From positions 111,331,977 through 111,395,976 of the forward strand of contig CM043949.1 in the NCBI GenBank assembly GCA_014529385.2: a DNA stretch of 64,000 nucleotides, given 5' to 3'. This DNA comes from Adiantum capillus-veneris (lineage: Eukaryota > Streptophyta > Polypodiopsida > Polypodiales > Pteridaceae). The notes under the pieces were generated by a model. It made no database searches and had not been told where the DNA came from. It worked only from the letters and a program-made list of their open reading frames with translations. The stretch's first letter is position 1; each line of letters opens with the position of its first letter. The translations under genes were made by a program, and so were the position numbers. This document shows positions 35,307 through 45,090 of this stretch, piece by piece.

Positions 35307-35978
35307 CCATCATCCATCATCCATAGTACATACTGTTTGCAAAATAAAGATACAAAACTGACAAGCGTGAATTGATGAAAGTATATCAATGACAATTGTA
35401 CACATAGGCAAAATCACTTGATTGTTAAACTTTGCAAATGTAATAGTTACAAACCTTGTCATTATTTTAAAAATATACATGGTTTTCAAAAAGACGTATA
35501 AAAGTCGTCTCATGATACATAAGCTATGACAAAAAGAAACTAATGCTATCTATTATGGCTAAACTGACGTCGTCTAATCAGACGTCTCATCGCGTCCAAG
35601 CGGCGTATCTATCGGATTCTACAACAAAAAACAATAAGAAAGCTTTTTGTAAGTATAAACTTATAGCGACGTTTATAAAACAATACAACAAATAGAAAAG
35701 AATAAACCCTAATACTAGCCATGCCTCCGCGAGAACTTAGAATGTCCATAAGGGCGTTTAAGCCCTTCCTGCCTACGTACTCACGCTCGTACGGTGTGGG
35801 ATAACATCCTGTCATCGACCACTGTCAAAACATACAAAGAATCCATTATCTTAGAATTTAAAAACCCATATAACCCTAAACTATCAAACATAGACAGCAA
35901 TGCGAAAACACTTACAAAATCGGCCTCAAATGATGCCCACCCGCCGCTCCCCAAGTGGTGCGAGCTCCCTGCCTCTAC
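35307..35978. other. CACTA internal sequence, non-coding
   Basis: Joins to 26028-26210 across the retrotransposon insertion (both sides carry CATCATCCATAGTAC(G/A)TACT). The right part may hold the end or an intron of the downstream transposon gene; a GTGAGT donor follows codon AAAGC near 35978. No domain was recognised. Confidence 0.5.
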
Positions 35979-36893
35979 TCACGCTTTGGATGCCTCCTTT
36001 TGTTGCTTCCACTTGTCGGGATTCTCGCGCGCTGCTTTCTTCGCATTCTTCCAATCTTCTTTGGCCAGCCAATCTGGTCTGGTCCACCCATGCTTGATTT
36101 CTTTTTGCACTTTGGAACGCGTGTGCTTGCAGTATTCGCGCATTCGAACCTTCATCACATCTTCATTGAAGCGGTCATCTCGTGTTGGAACGGGAAGCTC
36201 GTCATGAAGCATGCTGATGACTCTGTCTTTTAAATCATTCGGCACTTCACTCCAAGTGTTTAGTATGTAGTGTCTAAACACCTAAGATCAAAGACTGCGC
36301 ATGCACGAAATCACCTTCTTGCCTTCATCATCCAAGATGATGCCGCCGCTGAAGTCGATGTAGTAAGGCAAGCCCTCTCTCCGCTGACGCGTGAACCTGG
36401 GTGTCCCGACAGGGGTCTCTAGCGGCGTGTCGACGGGGGTACGGACGTCAGGTATCTCCACTGGAGTTTGAGCCCCGAAGCAAGGAGTGCCCACTGGAGT
36501 GACTCCTGGAGGAGTTGCTAGTGGTGTGTAGCTACTAGGAACGGCAGTCAGCCGTGCAAAACTTGGTGTCGATGGCGATGCCGTGGCTGGTGTCGGGACG
36601 GGCAAAGAAGGGGAGGGTAAAAAGCCTCGTCGAACACGAGGCGGTGTCGAAGCATCGGCGGCGGCATCCCCACAACAACCACCACTAGAGCACCGGCGCC
36701 TATACGAGTGTGAAGATCGTCTCGTCGACACCGAAGCTTCGGAGCGTGCTGAGGATTCCGAAACAAAGAGAGGTGCGGATGGAGTAGGAACGCGCGATGG
36801 TGCGCCAGAGCGATGACGCTCCACGTACCACTGTCTCTGCTGGGGTGACAAAGAAGAAAGAAACTCCTCATCATCCATACTTGCATTAAACAC
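35979..36893 (-). pseudogene. CACTA second gene, Transposase_24-like (TnpA type)
   Basis: Starts MFNASMDDEEFLSSLSPQQ at 36893. The N-terminal half is Ser/Pro/Arg-rich and GC-richer than its surroundings, with repeated TPxxTP units (TPVGTPCFGAQTPVEIP, TPVDTPLETPVGTPRF). After a pair of stops near 36288 the same sense continues with VFRHYILNTWSEVPNDLKDR, VMKVRMREYCKHTRSKVQKE and WTRPDWLAKEDWKNAKKAA. The W...VP...K......V..R....R..........P.W pattern matches the plant En/Spm Transposase_24 (Ptta) domain. A strong splice donor (GTGAGT) follows KEASKA, so more exons may lie downstream. Such proteins bind the subterminal repeats. The stops near 36288 may be an unrecognised intron rather than decay. 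Confidence 0.7.
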
Positions 36894-36944
36894 ACGAACG
36901 TTTAAACTTAATATTGAATGAATGGAGTAGAAAACATGGACAAG

Positions 36945-36950
<6 letters not shown>

Positions 36951-37024
<74 letters not shown>

Positions 37025-37186
37025 GAGGAGGTGATCGTCGTCCCTGCTTGTGAGAACATACCTAGAGCATACGTACTTGGAGTGTACGCAAAGACCATTA
37101 AATACAATGACGCAATGATGCGTTCTTCTTCTATTCAACTTGAGTGATGGAAGAGGCAAGTCGATAATGCGGAATTTTCAATCGAA

Positions 37187-37276
<90 letters not shown>
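36951..37276. repeat. Two long (GA)n microsatellites between the CACTA genes
   Basis: GA runs at 36951-37021 and 37187-37276 bracket about 165 bp of unique sequence between the two transposon genes, near the promoter of the TnpA-like gene. Confidence 0.92.
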
Positions 37277-37277
<1 letters not shown>

Positions 37278-37446
37278 ACAATCAAATCTTGCAGTCGAAA
37301 AACCAGGTGGTGGAGCTGCAAGTGGCCATGGATTGCCCAGGATGTGAGCGCAAAATCAAAAGAGCATTATACAACATGGAAGGTACTTAGAGAGCCAGAG
37401 TTTTTACAAAACGTAGAAAATTTTTTCAAATACAATATTTATGGCT

Positions 37447-40400
37447 TTAAGAGATCTCTCTCTTATCCTCGCATAGCTTAGCATAACTTCCTATATCTAT
37501 ATAGAGCTCTCCGTTTAAACAGATGTCCTCTGTTTCATTTTGTAGATCCTCTGCATGCATCCCATAGAGAGTAGCAGCTTGATGTTCGTATGGCACCACC
37601 TCAACGACTTCTGAATGAGCATCTTCTCCGATCTCCTCCATTGATGCCACTGTGATTGGCACATGGTAGCCTTTATACGTCCGTGCATTACGAGGGGCTA
37701 CCTCTATTACGTACCACCAGTTTGATGCAGACTTTTTAGGATGAAATATCACCTGCCAGAGCCACATAACTTACATGAGAGCTTCCAAGCACATAAATTC
37801 TAAAATGGGATGTTAACTATTTACATACTTACTTGTTCACAATGCTCGGGTAGTATGAAAGTTTCTCTTAGGTCAGTCCATTTCTTAGTTGAATCCACCT
37901 CAAGAAAACAAGACTCTCCTCTACGCACAGTAGCGTTGCAACCCTCCATGATTATCTTGGACCATTGCACGTCGAACAAGTCGACAAAAATCCTCTATAA
38001 TCGATCCTCAAAATCTCTTGTAGCGTGCCGAAGTAAGTGAGTTCCACCACCACAGGATCTGCATCAGAGGACCGTCGTCGACTAAACTGTTCAAATTTTG
38101 CCACGATTCCACAATCTTGAGTAAAACGCTTTTTGTCGATCCGTTCCACCCTAAAATGTCGACCTTTACACCATGCTACTGTGTATGACTTATACTACAA
38201 CCAACAAAGATTAGGAGTGGCCGTTCAAACATCTAGAAAGTCACTAGTCGTACATTGCAAACTTACCTTGGTCGCGCAACCCCGAGAGTACTCTCACTCT
38301 TCCTCGGTCACTTCTTCACTGCACTGTTGTGCGCTTTTCAATTGGTTGTGCAACCATCTTAAGCTCATGAATGTTGGTAGGCTCTCTAGACCCGTCGGAT
38401 AGTGCATCGGTGGTCGTCTTCCCCGTCTCCACTCGATGCGTACCCTTTGTCGCTCTTGCTTTGCATCCTCATATTGTGAAATCCACTTTTGCATCATTAG
38501 ATTGTGAAGCATGCAAAATCGGTTGATTTTAGCCTCTAGATCTTCCGTCATCTTCTTCTCAACACCGAGATTGCACATGACAATCCCAGATATGCGCTCA
38601 TCATCTATGGTTCGCCATAGCGTATCCTGGGCTTTATCAAATCCGTCTAGCCACTCTCCAATGTACACTAGGGACTTTGATACCAGCCAACCTTCTGCCA
38701 TGCTACCCTCCGGACGTGCCTTCTGACGCACATATCCCTTGAGCATTTTCATGAAACGTTCTAAAAAGAACATCCATCTGGAATATACTGTGCCAGCTAT
38801 TTCCACCTCATCAACTATGTGAACAAGAAGATGCACCTGAATGGTTAGCATGGTAGTAGGAAAATTTTTCTCAAACATGCACACAACCTCCGTAGCATTT
38901 AGTTCGGCGAATGGTATAAAGTCTACGTAGATCTCCTTTTGTGAAATCCATTGCACCAACTTTGCAAGTTTGTAGATTGTGTTGCGGACGTCAAGAGACA
39001 AACATCCCTCAATGGCAACCGGTAAAATAAACTGCAAAACACGTGCAGCAATGATATTAAAGTCCACACACGAATTTGTTACACAATTCCCACTATGATA
39101 TATTCCACTATGAGCATACCTGACACATTTTATGCCAGTCGTGTGACTTCAAACCGGTAAGCTTTCCTTCTTTAGTAAAACACGTTCGGAGCGAGTGCAT
39201 TACGCCAGTGGGGGTCCGCAAAGATTGAATGGTCTCTTTTAATTTGCATTCTTGGGCTCCTGTGAAAATCCATGGTGCTTTAGGGAGTTTTATCGATCCA
39301 TAGGATGCTGTTTGCGGCCAATATTGCTCCATACGATCCACATTTCTAGGGTCAACCCTGGCTCCCAAAGTATCTTTCTTGCCAGTCAGATGATCCCATA
39401 GTAGATTACCCACATTCTTGAATATGTGCATTGGATCGAGCAAGTGATTGATCATGAGTCGAGGCCAGTATGGTAACTCGTACCATAGAGATAGTCTCTT
39501 CATCCCTGGGGACAATCTGTCATCACACATCTCCTTCTGCTCTAATCGTGCTTGTGCAGACATCCTCGGTGGCTCTCTTCCCAAAAATCCATCACATAAC
39601 ACATGATTCTATGGAAGGTACGCTTGATGACCTTCGTAGATTTGCTTCTTCAATGAGGGCGCCCTACGTGCATTCAGTCTAGGTCCACATGTGACACATT
39701 CTCTATATCCGCTTGTTTGAAGCCCTGCATGTTTACACATGATAATAGATCATCTTGAGAAAAACCAAGATTTATAGTGTCTGAGTGAGGAGTGTAAATA
39801 GATCACCTTAGCATTCTGTTAGTCCGGGATAGTCATGCATGGTCTACATTAGAATGCCTATGATCAAAGCATTCCGTCGACCTGTGTGTCGGCTCATATC
39901 CACCACTTCTATGTCAATCCACAATTGTTGTAGATCTTCCAATAGTGGACGAAGATACACATCCATATTCTTCACTTTATATCACCCCGGCACAATCAAG
40001 CTTAGCCATAGGTGCCCCTTCTTCATAGTCAACCACGGGGGAATGTTGTAGTTGACGATGACAACGGGCCATACACTGTAAGATGTTGATCTTTGACCAA
40101 ATGGATTTACGCCATCCATAGCCAGGCCTAAACGCAAATTTCGAGCTTCCCTGGAAAAATCCGACCATGTTCCATCTATATGTTTCCAAGCTATGTAATA
40201 TGCAGGAATCCGTAGCACACCATCCGAAGATTTATTCTCCTCATGCCATGATGCTAGGGCGGCCATGGACTTACATTCGAAGAAATGCTTGATGCGAGGA
40301 AGCAGAGGAAAATTTCGCAAAACCTTTTGTGGAATTTTTGTTCCGTGGAGATCTACTTGATATCTCTCGGAATCACATTTCGGACACCTCTCCATGTCTA

Positions 40401-41184
40401 TGTATTCCCCTCTAAAAAGAATGCAATCATTAGGACAAGCATGGATCGAATTGTAATCCATCCCCAAGTTTTGCAAAATCTTTCTTGCTTCCTCTTGGGA
40501 ATCTGGCATCACATTATCAGTTGGTAGTATGTGCTCTTTGAGCAATCCACACAACATAAAAATACGGTACAATTGTCTAAAAATCTATCAGATCATTATA
40601 CATTTAGAGTTTTATTAAAGTAAACTAATTGTAATAGATCACATGAAAAGCGCTGTAACGCTAGTGTCACTCCATCCAAACTTTGCCTGCATGTTGAGAA
40701 GAACCAGGAGCGCTTTAAATCTAGACACATGTGCTCCATTATACAATGGCGTATCGGCTTCACTTTTCATATCATCATAGATAAGCCTTTCTGAATCCAT
40801 GATCGTCTCGATCATTTCATCAATCTCGGGCTCAAACATTGCCTCGTTGGGAATGTGGTCTGCATGATCATCCCCTGAGCTTTCAGAGGCTACATCTTGT
40901 GGCCTCACATATGCTGCTTGACCAAAGCGCCTGCAAACATGTCTATTGGATTGCAAGATTTTTGTATGTTGGTGGCCAGCGTCAGAGTCCGACGAGTTAT
41001 AATTGGCAACAACTCGATCTATGATAGATGGATCGAACTCGCCAGATTCGCGAATGTGCTGCAAAGAAACGCGTCTTGTCCGTCGCACAACATGCTTGCA
41101 TTGATTACAAGGACATAAGATCCTCGTTGACGGCCCCACATCCTCGTTTCGGTTGGACGGCCCCACATCCTCGTCACTACTCAT
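37447..41184 (-). pseudogene. CACTA transposase, tnp2 family (TnpD type)
   Basis: Multi-exon gene. Exon 1 (Met at 41184 preferred, after a CT microsatellite) carries a transposase-associated zinc motif, CPCNQCKHVV, and an acidic linker. A 66-bp GT-AG intron (40577-40642) joins TALF to QLYRIFMLCGLLKEHILP. The tnp2 core follows: IHACPNDCILFRGEYIDMER, KIPQKVLRNFPLLPRIKHFF, LRLGLAMDGVNPFGQRSTSY and YNIPPWLTMKKGHLWLSLIV. Another likely intron precedes LQTSGYRECVTCGPRLNARR, then LLDPMHIFKNVGNLLWDHL. A GTATG...TTGCAG intron near 39033-39119 leads to a DUF4218 region (VHLLVHIVDEVEIAGTVYSR, YVRQKARPEGSMAEGW). A DUF4216-like end (VIFHPKKSASNWWYVIEVAP) closes it. Stops at about 39982, 39838 and 39603 and a shift near 37990 make it non-functional. 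The enzyme would cut and rejoin the CACTA ends. Confidence 0.9.
40577..40642 (-). other. Predicted 66-bp GT-AG intron in the transposase gene
   Basis: The minus strand reads GTGATCTATT at the donor and GATTTTTAG at the acceptor. Removing it joins two frames into a continuous conserved tnp2 N-terminus. Confidence 0.75.
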
Positions 41185-41248
41185 AATGAGGGAAAAAATC
41201 TTATAACCTGGACAACAAATTAAATCTTCTATTGGCATTCTTCGTCTT

Positions 41249-41249
<1 letters not shown>

Positions 41250-41286
<37 letters not shown>
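41250..41286. repeat. (CT)n microsatellite 5' of the transposase gene
   Basis: CT dinucleotide run just upstream of the likely start of the minus-strand transposase gene; it encodes an RERERE run if the upstream Met at 41337 is used, so that start is disfavoured. Confidence 0.85.
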
Positions 41287-41289
<3 letters not shown>

Positions 41290-41692
41290 CACACTATAAA
41301 CTACCTCACATTCTCTAGTCATGTCCAATCCCCGCACACCTCAATCTAGAGGTGCACGGAGATCAGAACAACCGGGTTGTAATCTCGTCTTTATTGGTCA
41401 ATGCCTATATTTGTGGGTACAAGAAATCTACATACCCACGTCTACATGATAGTGCATGTAGTGGACAAAACCCCTTTGCCTCTTCTCTAGCTGTAGCATT
41501 TCACAGCATCTTAACATCTTTTCACAGTAGATATTTTCACCGTTCGTCTAACTCTAATTTTTTTACCGTAATCTCAAAGTTAGACTCTAATATAAAAACT
41601 CAATCCAAAATCTTATCTTAAATCTAACCGAATTGAACATGTGGTGATTCGCTCCATTGAAGGGTAAAAGACATACCAATGGGGCTACTAGC

Positions 41693-42013
41693 TGTGTAGA
41701 TGTGAATGGGTCTCACATATACAAATACTCCAATGCAAGAGTTTAATACTAGCTTTGATGGAACAAAATCCTCCTCGAAACTGGTCCCAGCTGCCACTCC
41801 CGTCTTGATGCAAACTCTTGCTGCGTCACTTTGCTGCAACCGCCTGTCTGGATTGGTCGTCCCCTCCTCCTTGGGGAGTGGCGGTGGCTGGGCCAGCTTC
41901 GAGGAGGATTTTGTCCCATCACCTGCGTCATGGATCGACGGGGTGGAAAGGTGAGAGTATTAAACTCTTGCATTGAAGTATTTCTATATGTGAGGCCCAT
42001 TCACATCTACACA
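41693..42013. repeat. Fold-back (hairpin) element inside the CACTA
   Basis: 58-bp inverted repeats at 41693-41750 and 41956-42013 match at about 55 of 58 positions (TGTGTAGATGTGAATGGG ends). The symmetry continues inward: AACAAAATCCTCCTCGAA near 41762 pairs with TTCGAGGAGGATTTTGT near 41899. Only about 70 bp in the middle is unpaired. It looks like a MITE or fold-back element; no clear target duplication was found. Confidence 0.85.
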
Positions 42014-42269
42014 ATTGTTGTATGCGGCCCATCACTTGCTTCCCCTCAGGGGTCATAATGGTCTCATTGGACATACGATTGATGAGGTAGGCGTATCACT
42101 TTGGCATGTCCCTCCCCTGAACTATAGCAACCCTGTCTGATGAATGCTCATCATCCATGCCTCTAGGTGACCCCGACGCAGTGTTCGAATCACTCCTAAG
42201 CATCTCCGACGCAGTGATTGAGACACCGACCACTCTCAAACGCGTAGGCAGTATAATCCTTCGGTGTAC

Positions 42270-42670
42270 TCAAAATAAACATAAATCTAATCTAATCTAA
42301 CTTAAATAAAGTTAAATCTAATATAACCTAAATCTAAATCTAACCTTATCTTAAATGATAAAAAGAGGAAAATGGTATAACCTTTCTATCACCCAAGTGT
42401 GGTAGATTGGTTATGCTATTTCCCTCTTCAATAACAAGTAAATAACGTAAATCAACCTAAATCTAATCTAATATAACGTAACTCTAAATCTAACGTAAAT
42501 AAACCTAAATAAACCTAAATCTAATCTAATATAACGTAAATTTAATTAATCTAGCATAAATAAACCTAAATCTAATCAAACGTAAATCTAATTAAAAATA
42601 AACCTAAATCTAATCTAATTTAACTTAAATAAACCTAAATCTAATTTAACGTAAGTCTACATCTAACCTA
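42270..42670. repeat. TAA-rich minisatellite (AAATCTAA / AACCTAAAT units)
   Basis: Degenerate arrays of AAATCTAATCTAA and AAACCTAAATCT. It is interrupted near 42361-42440 by a partial copy of the 201-bp unit described next. It recalls but does not match the plant telomere repeat. Confidence 0.75.
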
Positions 42671-43115
42671 ATCTTTAACGTCTTTTGGGATAGTTTCCTA
42701 CGATGTTAAAACTCTCTTCTTCTTGTGTGTGTATGTGTGTGTGTGGGTGTGTGTGTGCCAATAAAAAGAGAAAAATGGTATAACCTTTCTATCACCCAAG
42801 TGTGGTAGATTGGTTATGCCATTTCCCTCTTGAATAATAGGTTTTGAGTTCAACTCCTCGTCGGCTAGATCTTTAGGTCTCTTTAATTAGTTTTCTACGA
42901 CGTTAAATTAAACTCTCTTCTTCTCGGGTGTGGCGTGTGTGGGTGTGTGTGCACGCCAATAAAAAAAGGAGAAAAATGGTATAACTTTTCTATCACCGAA
43001 GTGTGATAGATTAGTTATGCCATTTCCCTCATGAATAACAGGTCTTGAGTTCAACTCCTGTCGACTAGATCTTTAAGGTCTCTTGGGATAGTTTCCTACG
43101 ATGTTAAGACTCTCT
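42361..43115 (+). repeat. 201-bp tandem unit with tRNA-like A and B boxes (SINE-like)
   Basis: Copies start at about 42371 (partial), 42774 and 42975; the last two are 201 bp apart and the first is 403 bp before the second. Each has AAATGGTATAAC, then GTGTGGTAGATTGGTTATGCC (A-box-like) and about 40 bp later GAGTTCAACTCCT (B-box-like), followed by a TCTCTTCTTCT and GTGTGT tail. This resembles a tRNA-derived SINE body. Whether it is transcribed by Pol III is not shown. Confidence 0.55.
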
Positions 43116-43133
43116 TCTTCTTCTTCTTCTTCT

Positions 43134-43183
<50 letters not shown>

Positions 43184-43190
43184 AACACAA

Positions 43191-43227
<37 letters not shown>

Positions 43228-43230
43228 GAG
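43114..43230. repeat. (TTC)n, (TC)n, (TG)n, (GA)n microsatellite cluster
   Basis: Adjacent runs of TTC, TC (to about 43180), TG (about 43191-43210) and GA. Confidence 0.9.
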
Positions 43231-43376
43231 AGAGAAAGAGGGGAAGGGAACATGAGAGTGAGGAGAGGAAAGGAGCATACCTTGCTCTCCCTCCTCTCCT
43301 CGTGAGTGTGTGTGTGTGTGGAGAAGAAAGAGAGAGAGAGGGAGAGCGCATGTTACCTTGCTCGCTTGAGCGCGCG

Positions 43377-43409
43377 CCGAAAACTCAGATCTGAGATCTG
43401 AGTTTTCGG
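43377..43409. repeat. Perfect 33-bp palindrome near the CACTA right end
   Basis: Arms of 16 bp (CCGAAAACTCAGATCT and its complement) around a single G, 30-190 bp inside the CACTA right terminus. Confidence 0.9.
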
Positions 43410-43439
43410 ACATTCTCGGTTATTTTTTTAGCCCTGACG

Positions 43440-43571
43440 GTGTCGCTATGAGCGTCGCTAAGTTACTTATAATTTAACGACGCCCATAGCGACGCCTATA
43501 GCGACGCCGTGGTTTTCCACATTCGAGCGTCGCATTGCGAGCATCGCTACTATTAAGTACCTCTTGTAGTG
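43440..43571. repeat. CACTA right subterminal repeats and TIR
   Basis: Several TAGCGACGC/GCGTCGCTA motifs in both orientations, then the inverted TIR ACCTCTTGTAGTG (43559-43571). Confidence 0.92.
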
Positions 43572-43574
43572 AAT

Positions 43575-43985
43575 GAAAAAACGTAAAATTTGCAATCCCT
43601 AACATCACATTGCATTGCATCAACATAGCATAGCATTACATTGCATCTTGGTGGGATATCTACACAATTCTACACATCTCTAGATTCTAGGGAGGTTGAG
43701 AATACCACCTTAATTACCTTTCCGTTGAAGATCAATTGGATGGTCGATTGCTCCAATCCTTCATAGCTCATTAGTAAGCTAGCAAGAATTAGTCAAATTA
43801 GCAAAGGGTTAGTGAGAAATTAGTGTGTGTAAACACACAATTGGCAAGATATGGTCACACATTAGGGAATTATGAATACAATTTCATGCACACACATTCA
43901 AAATCCACAAAAACATATACACACAAGTAAAATTAGTGAGGGAACGCATTCGTTTATGCCACAATTACACTAGCGTAGGACATCG
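43575..43985 (-). other. 5' leader of the 27.8-kb element (proximal part)
   Basis: Lies between the primer site and the CACTA insertion. It has the same AT-rich style with CACACACA runs as 25140-25765, its continuation on the other side of the CACTA. No gene was seen. Confidence 0.6.
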
Positions 43986-44003
43986 TCCCTGGCAACGGCG
44001 CCA
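43986..44003 (-). other. Primer-binding site, tRNA-Asp type
   Basis: The minus strand reads TGGCGCCGTTGCCAGGGA, two bases after the LTR end. This is the primer site known from plant Athila/Tat-group elements. Confidence 0.88.
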
Positions 44004-44005
44004 AA

Positions 44006-44925
44006 TGTTGGGGGTCCCATCGTTGCAATAGCTCCAATGACAAAAAAAATTATCAATCCGGAGGGATGAGCTACCCGGCTAGGGCATGGAAACACTCACA
44101 CGATTAGTGAGCTAATCGTGGCAACACAAATGGTTAACTCTATGAGGTGAGCTTCTTGGCCTATGGAGGAGAGAAGATGCAATGAAGGGCAATCTCCATA
44201 TCCACTTCTCTTCACCTCCAATCAACCCAATCACACACACTACGATTGCAAGACGCACACAACACTAATCCTATCATACAACACACTAATCGCAATCACA
44301 CACACATAGATCTATTGAGCACCACACTCCAATCAAATCTACATGCACACACAAGAAAAAGAGGGCAATCACACAAGATTAGACAGGGATTAACCACTAA
44401 TTAGTTAAGATCTAGTTGATCTAAGCATCATAGGCAATCATAAGAAGTAAGAGAGAGGCATAGTGAGAGAGAATGAATCATTGATTAGTGTTAATCAAGT
44501 CTCATGAGCAAGGAGAAGCTCAAGGACTCCATAGACACACACCTCAGGAGCTCTCACCAAAGAGTGCTCTCAACAAATGACTTGAGAACCCTAATTTCTT
44601 TTATACACTGCCTTATATACCTAGGTTAAAATATGCAATGTTCGGGCATCCAAGGCCTTTAGGGCTCACCACTTACTGAATCTGCAACCTGGGCACAATA
44701 AGTGACTTATTCTTTACAACTTGGACCTCCCATTGAGCCCGTAACACATTAGAATATTACAATGGCTTGAAATAAATTGGGAATTTACAATACGTGACCA
44801 TTTTGGAAAAATGTGAAAAATGTGTAACTTCAATCTTTACTGCTTCTTTGTATTCATCCTTGATGTCCATTCATAAGTCTTCGGTCTTTAGCAGCTTCTG
44901 TTAACTGATGTTGACTCAGTTAACC
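44006..44925 (-). repeat. 5' LTR of the 27.8-kb element
   Basis: 920 bp, repeat of 17088-17993 with scattered differences including a small insertion near 44455. TATA box on the minus strand at 44612-44619. The outer end base differs from the other LTR (C for A); TCATA follows. Confidence 0.92.
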
Positions 44926-44930
44926 TCATA

Positions 44931-45090
44931 CATACTCTTTTGGAAGAGGGTTAACTAAAGCTTGGAAACATGCACACAAGCAAGAATTCTATGGACATGT
45001 TAACAAAGAGAATTTGAGATTTTGCTCATCTTCAATTGGCATTCAAGGATAAGAAGCCAAAATGGAAATCAGTCACATCTTTGGTGTGGA
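44931..45090 (+). pseudogene. Ty1/copia RNase H end, part 2
   Basis: Direct continuation of the copia frame broken at 17087. Before the insertion the protein reads VRYHF; after it comes HTLLEEG, then NMHTSKNSMDMLTKRI, the usual copia C-terminus (compare the family's TxxNxADMLTK). A GTGTGGAGA followed by TGTAACAAAATTG near 45089 may be a polypurine tract and the start of a 3' LTR. Confidence 0.85.

Larger units (their letters stand above)
25769..43571 (-). mobile_element. CACTA (En/Spm) DNA transposon, 17.8 kb with a nested retrotransposon
   Basis: Terminal inverted repeats CACTACAAGAGGT lie at 25769-25781 and, inverted, at 43559-43571. A 3-bp duplication AAT flanks both ends (25766-25768 and 43572-43574), as expected for CACTA elements. 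Inside each end are clusters of a short motif (CGTCGCTATAAG-like) in both orientations, the usual binding array for the element's TnpA-type protein. Two genes on the minus strand encode a tnp2-family transposase (about 41.2-37.4 kb) and a Transposase_24-like protein (about 36.9-36.0 kb). A Tat-type Ty3 element (26211-35306) is inserted near the left end; without it the transposon is about 8.7 kb. The host site is the leader of the 27.8-kb LTR element. Confidence 0.95.
17088..44925 (-). mobile_element. 27.8-kb LTR element (about 10 kb without the nested CACTA)
   Basis: Direct repeats 17088-17993 and 44006-44925 (plus-strand TGTTGGGGG...GTTAAC) are flanked by the 5-bp duplication TCATA (17083-17087 and 44926-44930). 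A polypurine tract abuts the left LTR and a tRNA-Asp-type primer site (TGGCGCCGTTGCC) abuts the right LTR, so the element reads on the minus strand. It interrupts the RNase H frame of a copia element. Its leader contains the CACTA transposon 25769-43571; subtracting that leaves about 10 kb. The remaining internal sequence has a GA-rich tandem leader, a T-rich (A-rich in sense) stretch and one degenerate gag-like gene with no RT or integrase, so it was probably mobilised in trans. The primer site is typical of Athila/Tat-group Ty3 elements. Confidence 0.93.

Noticed and set aside
42270-42670. Interstitial telomere array
   Set aside because: Units are AAATCTAA and AACCTAAAT, not CCCTAAA; too degenerate.
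17088-44925. A single giant 28-kb element coding for both transposase and RT
   Set aside because: Inner TIRs, LTRs and TSDs show separate insertions of a CACTA and a Tat-type element.
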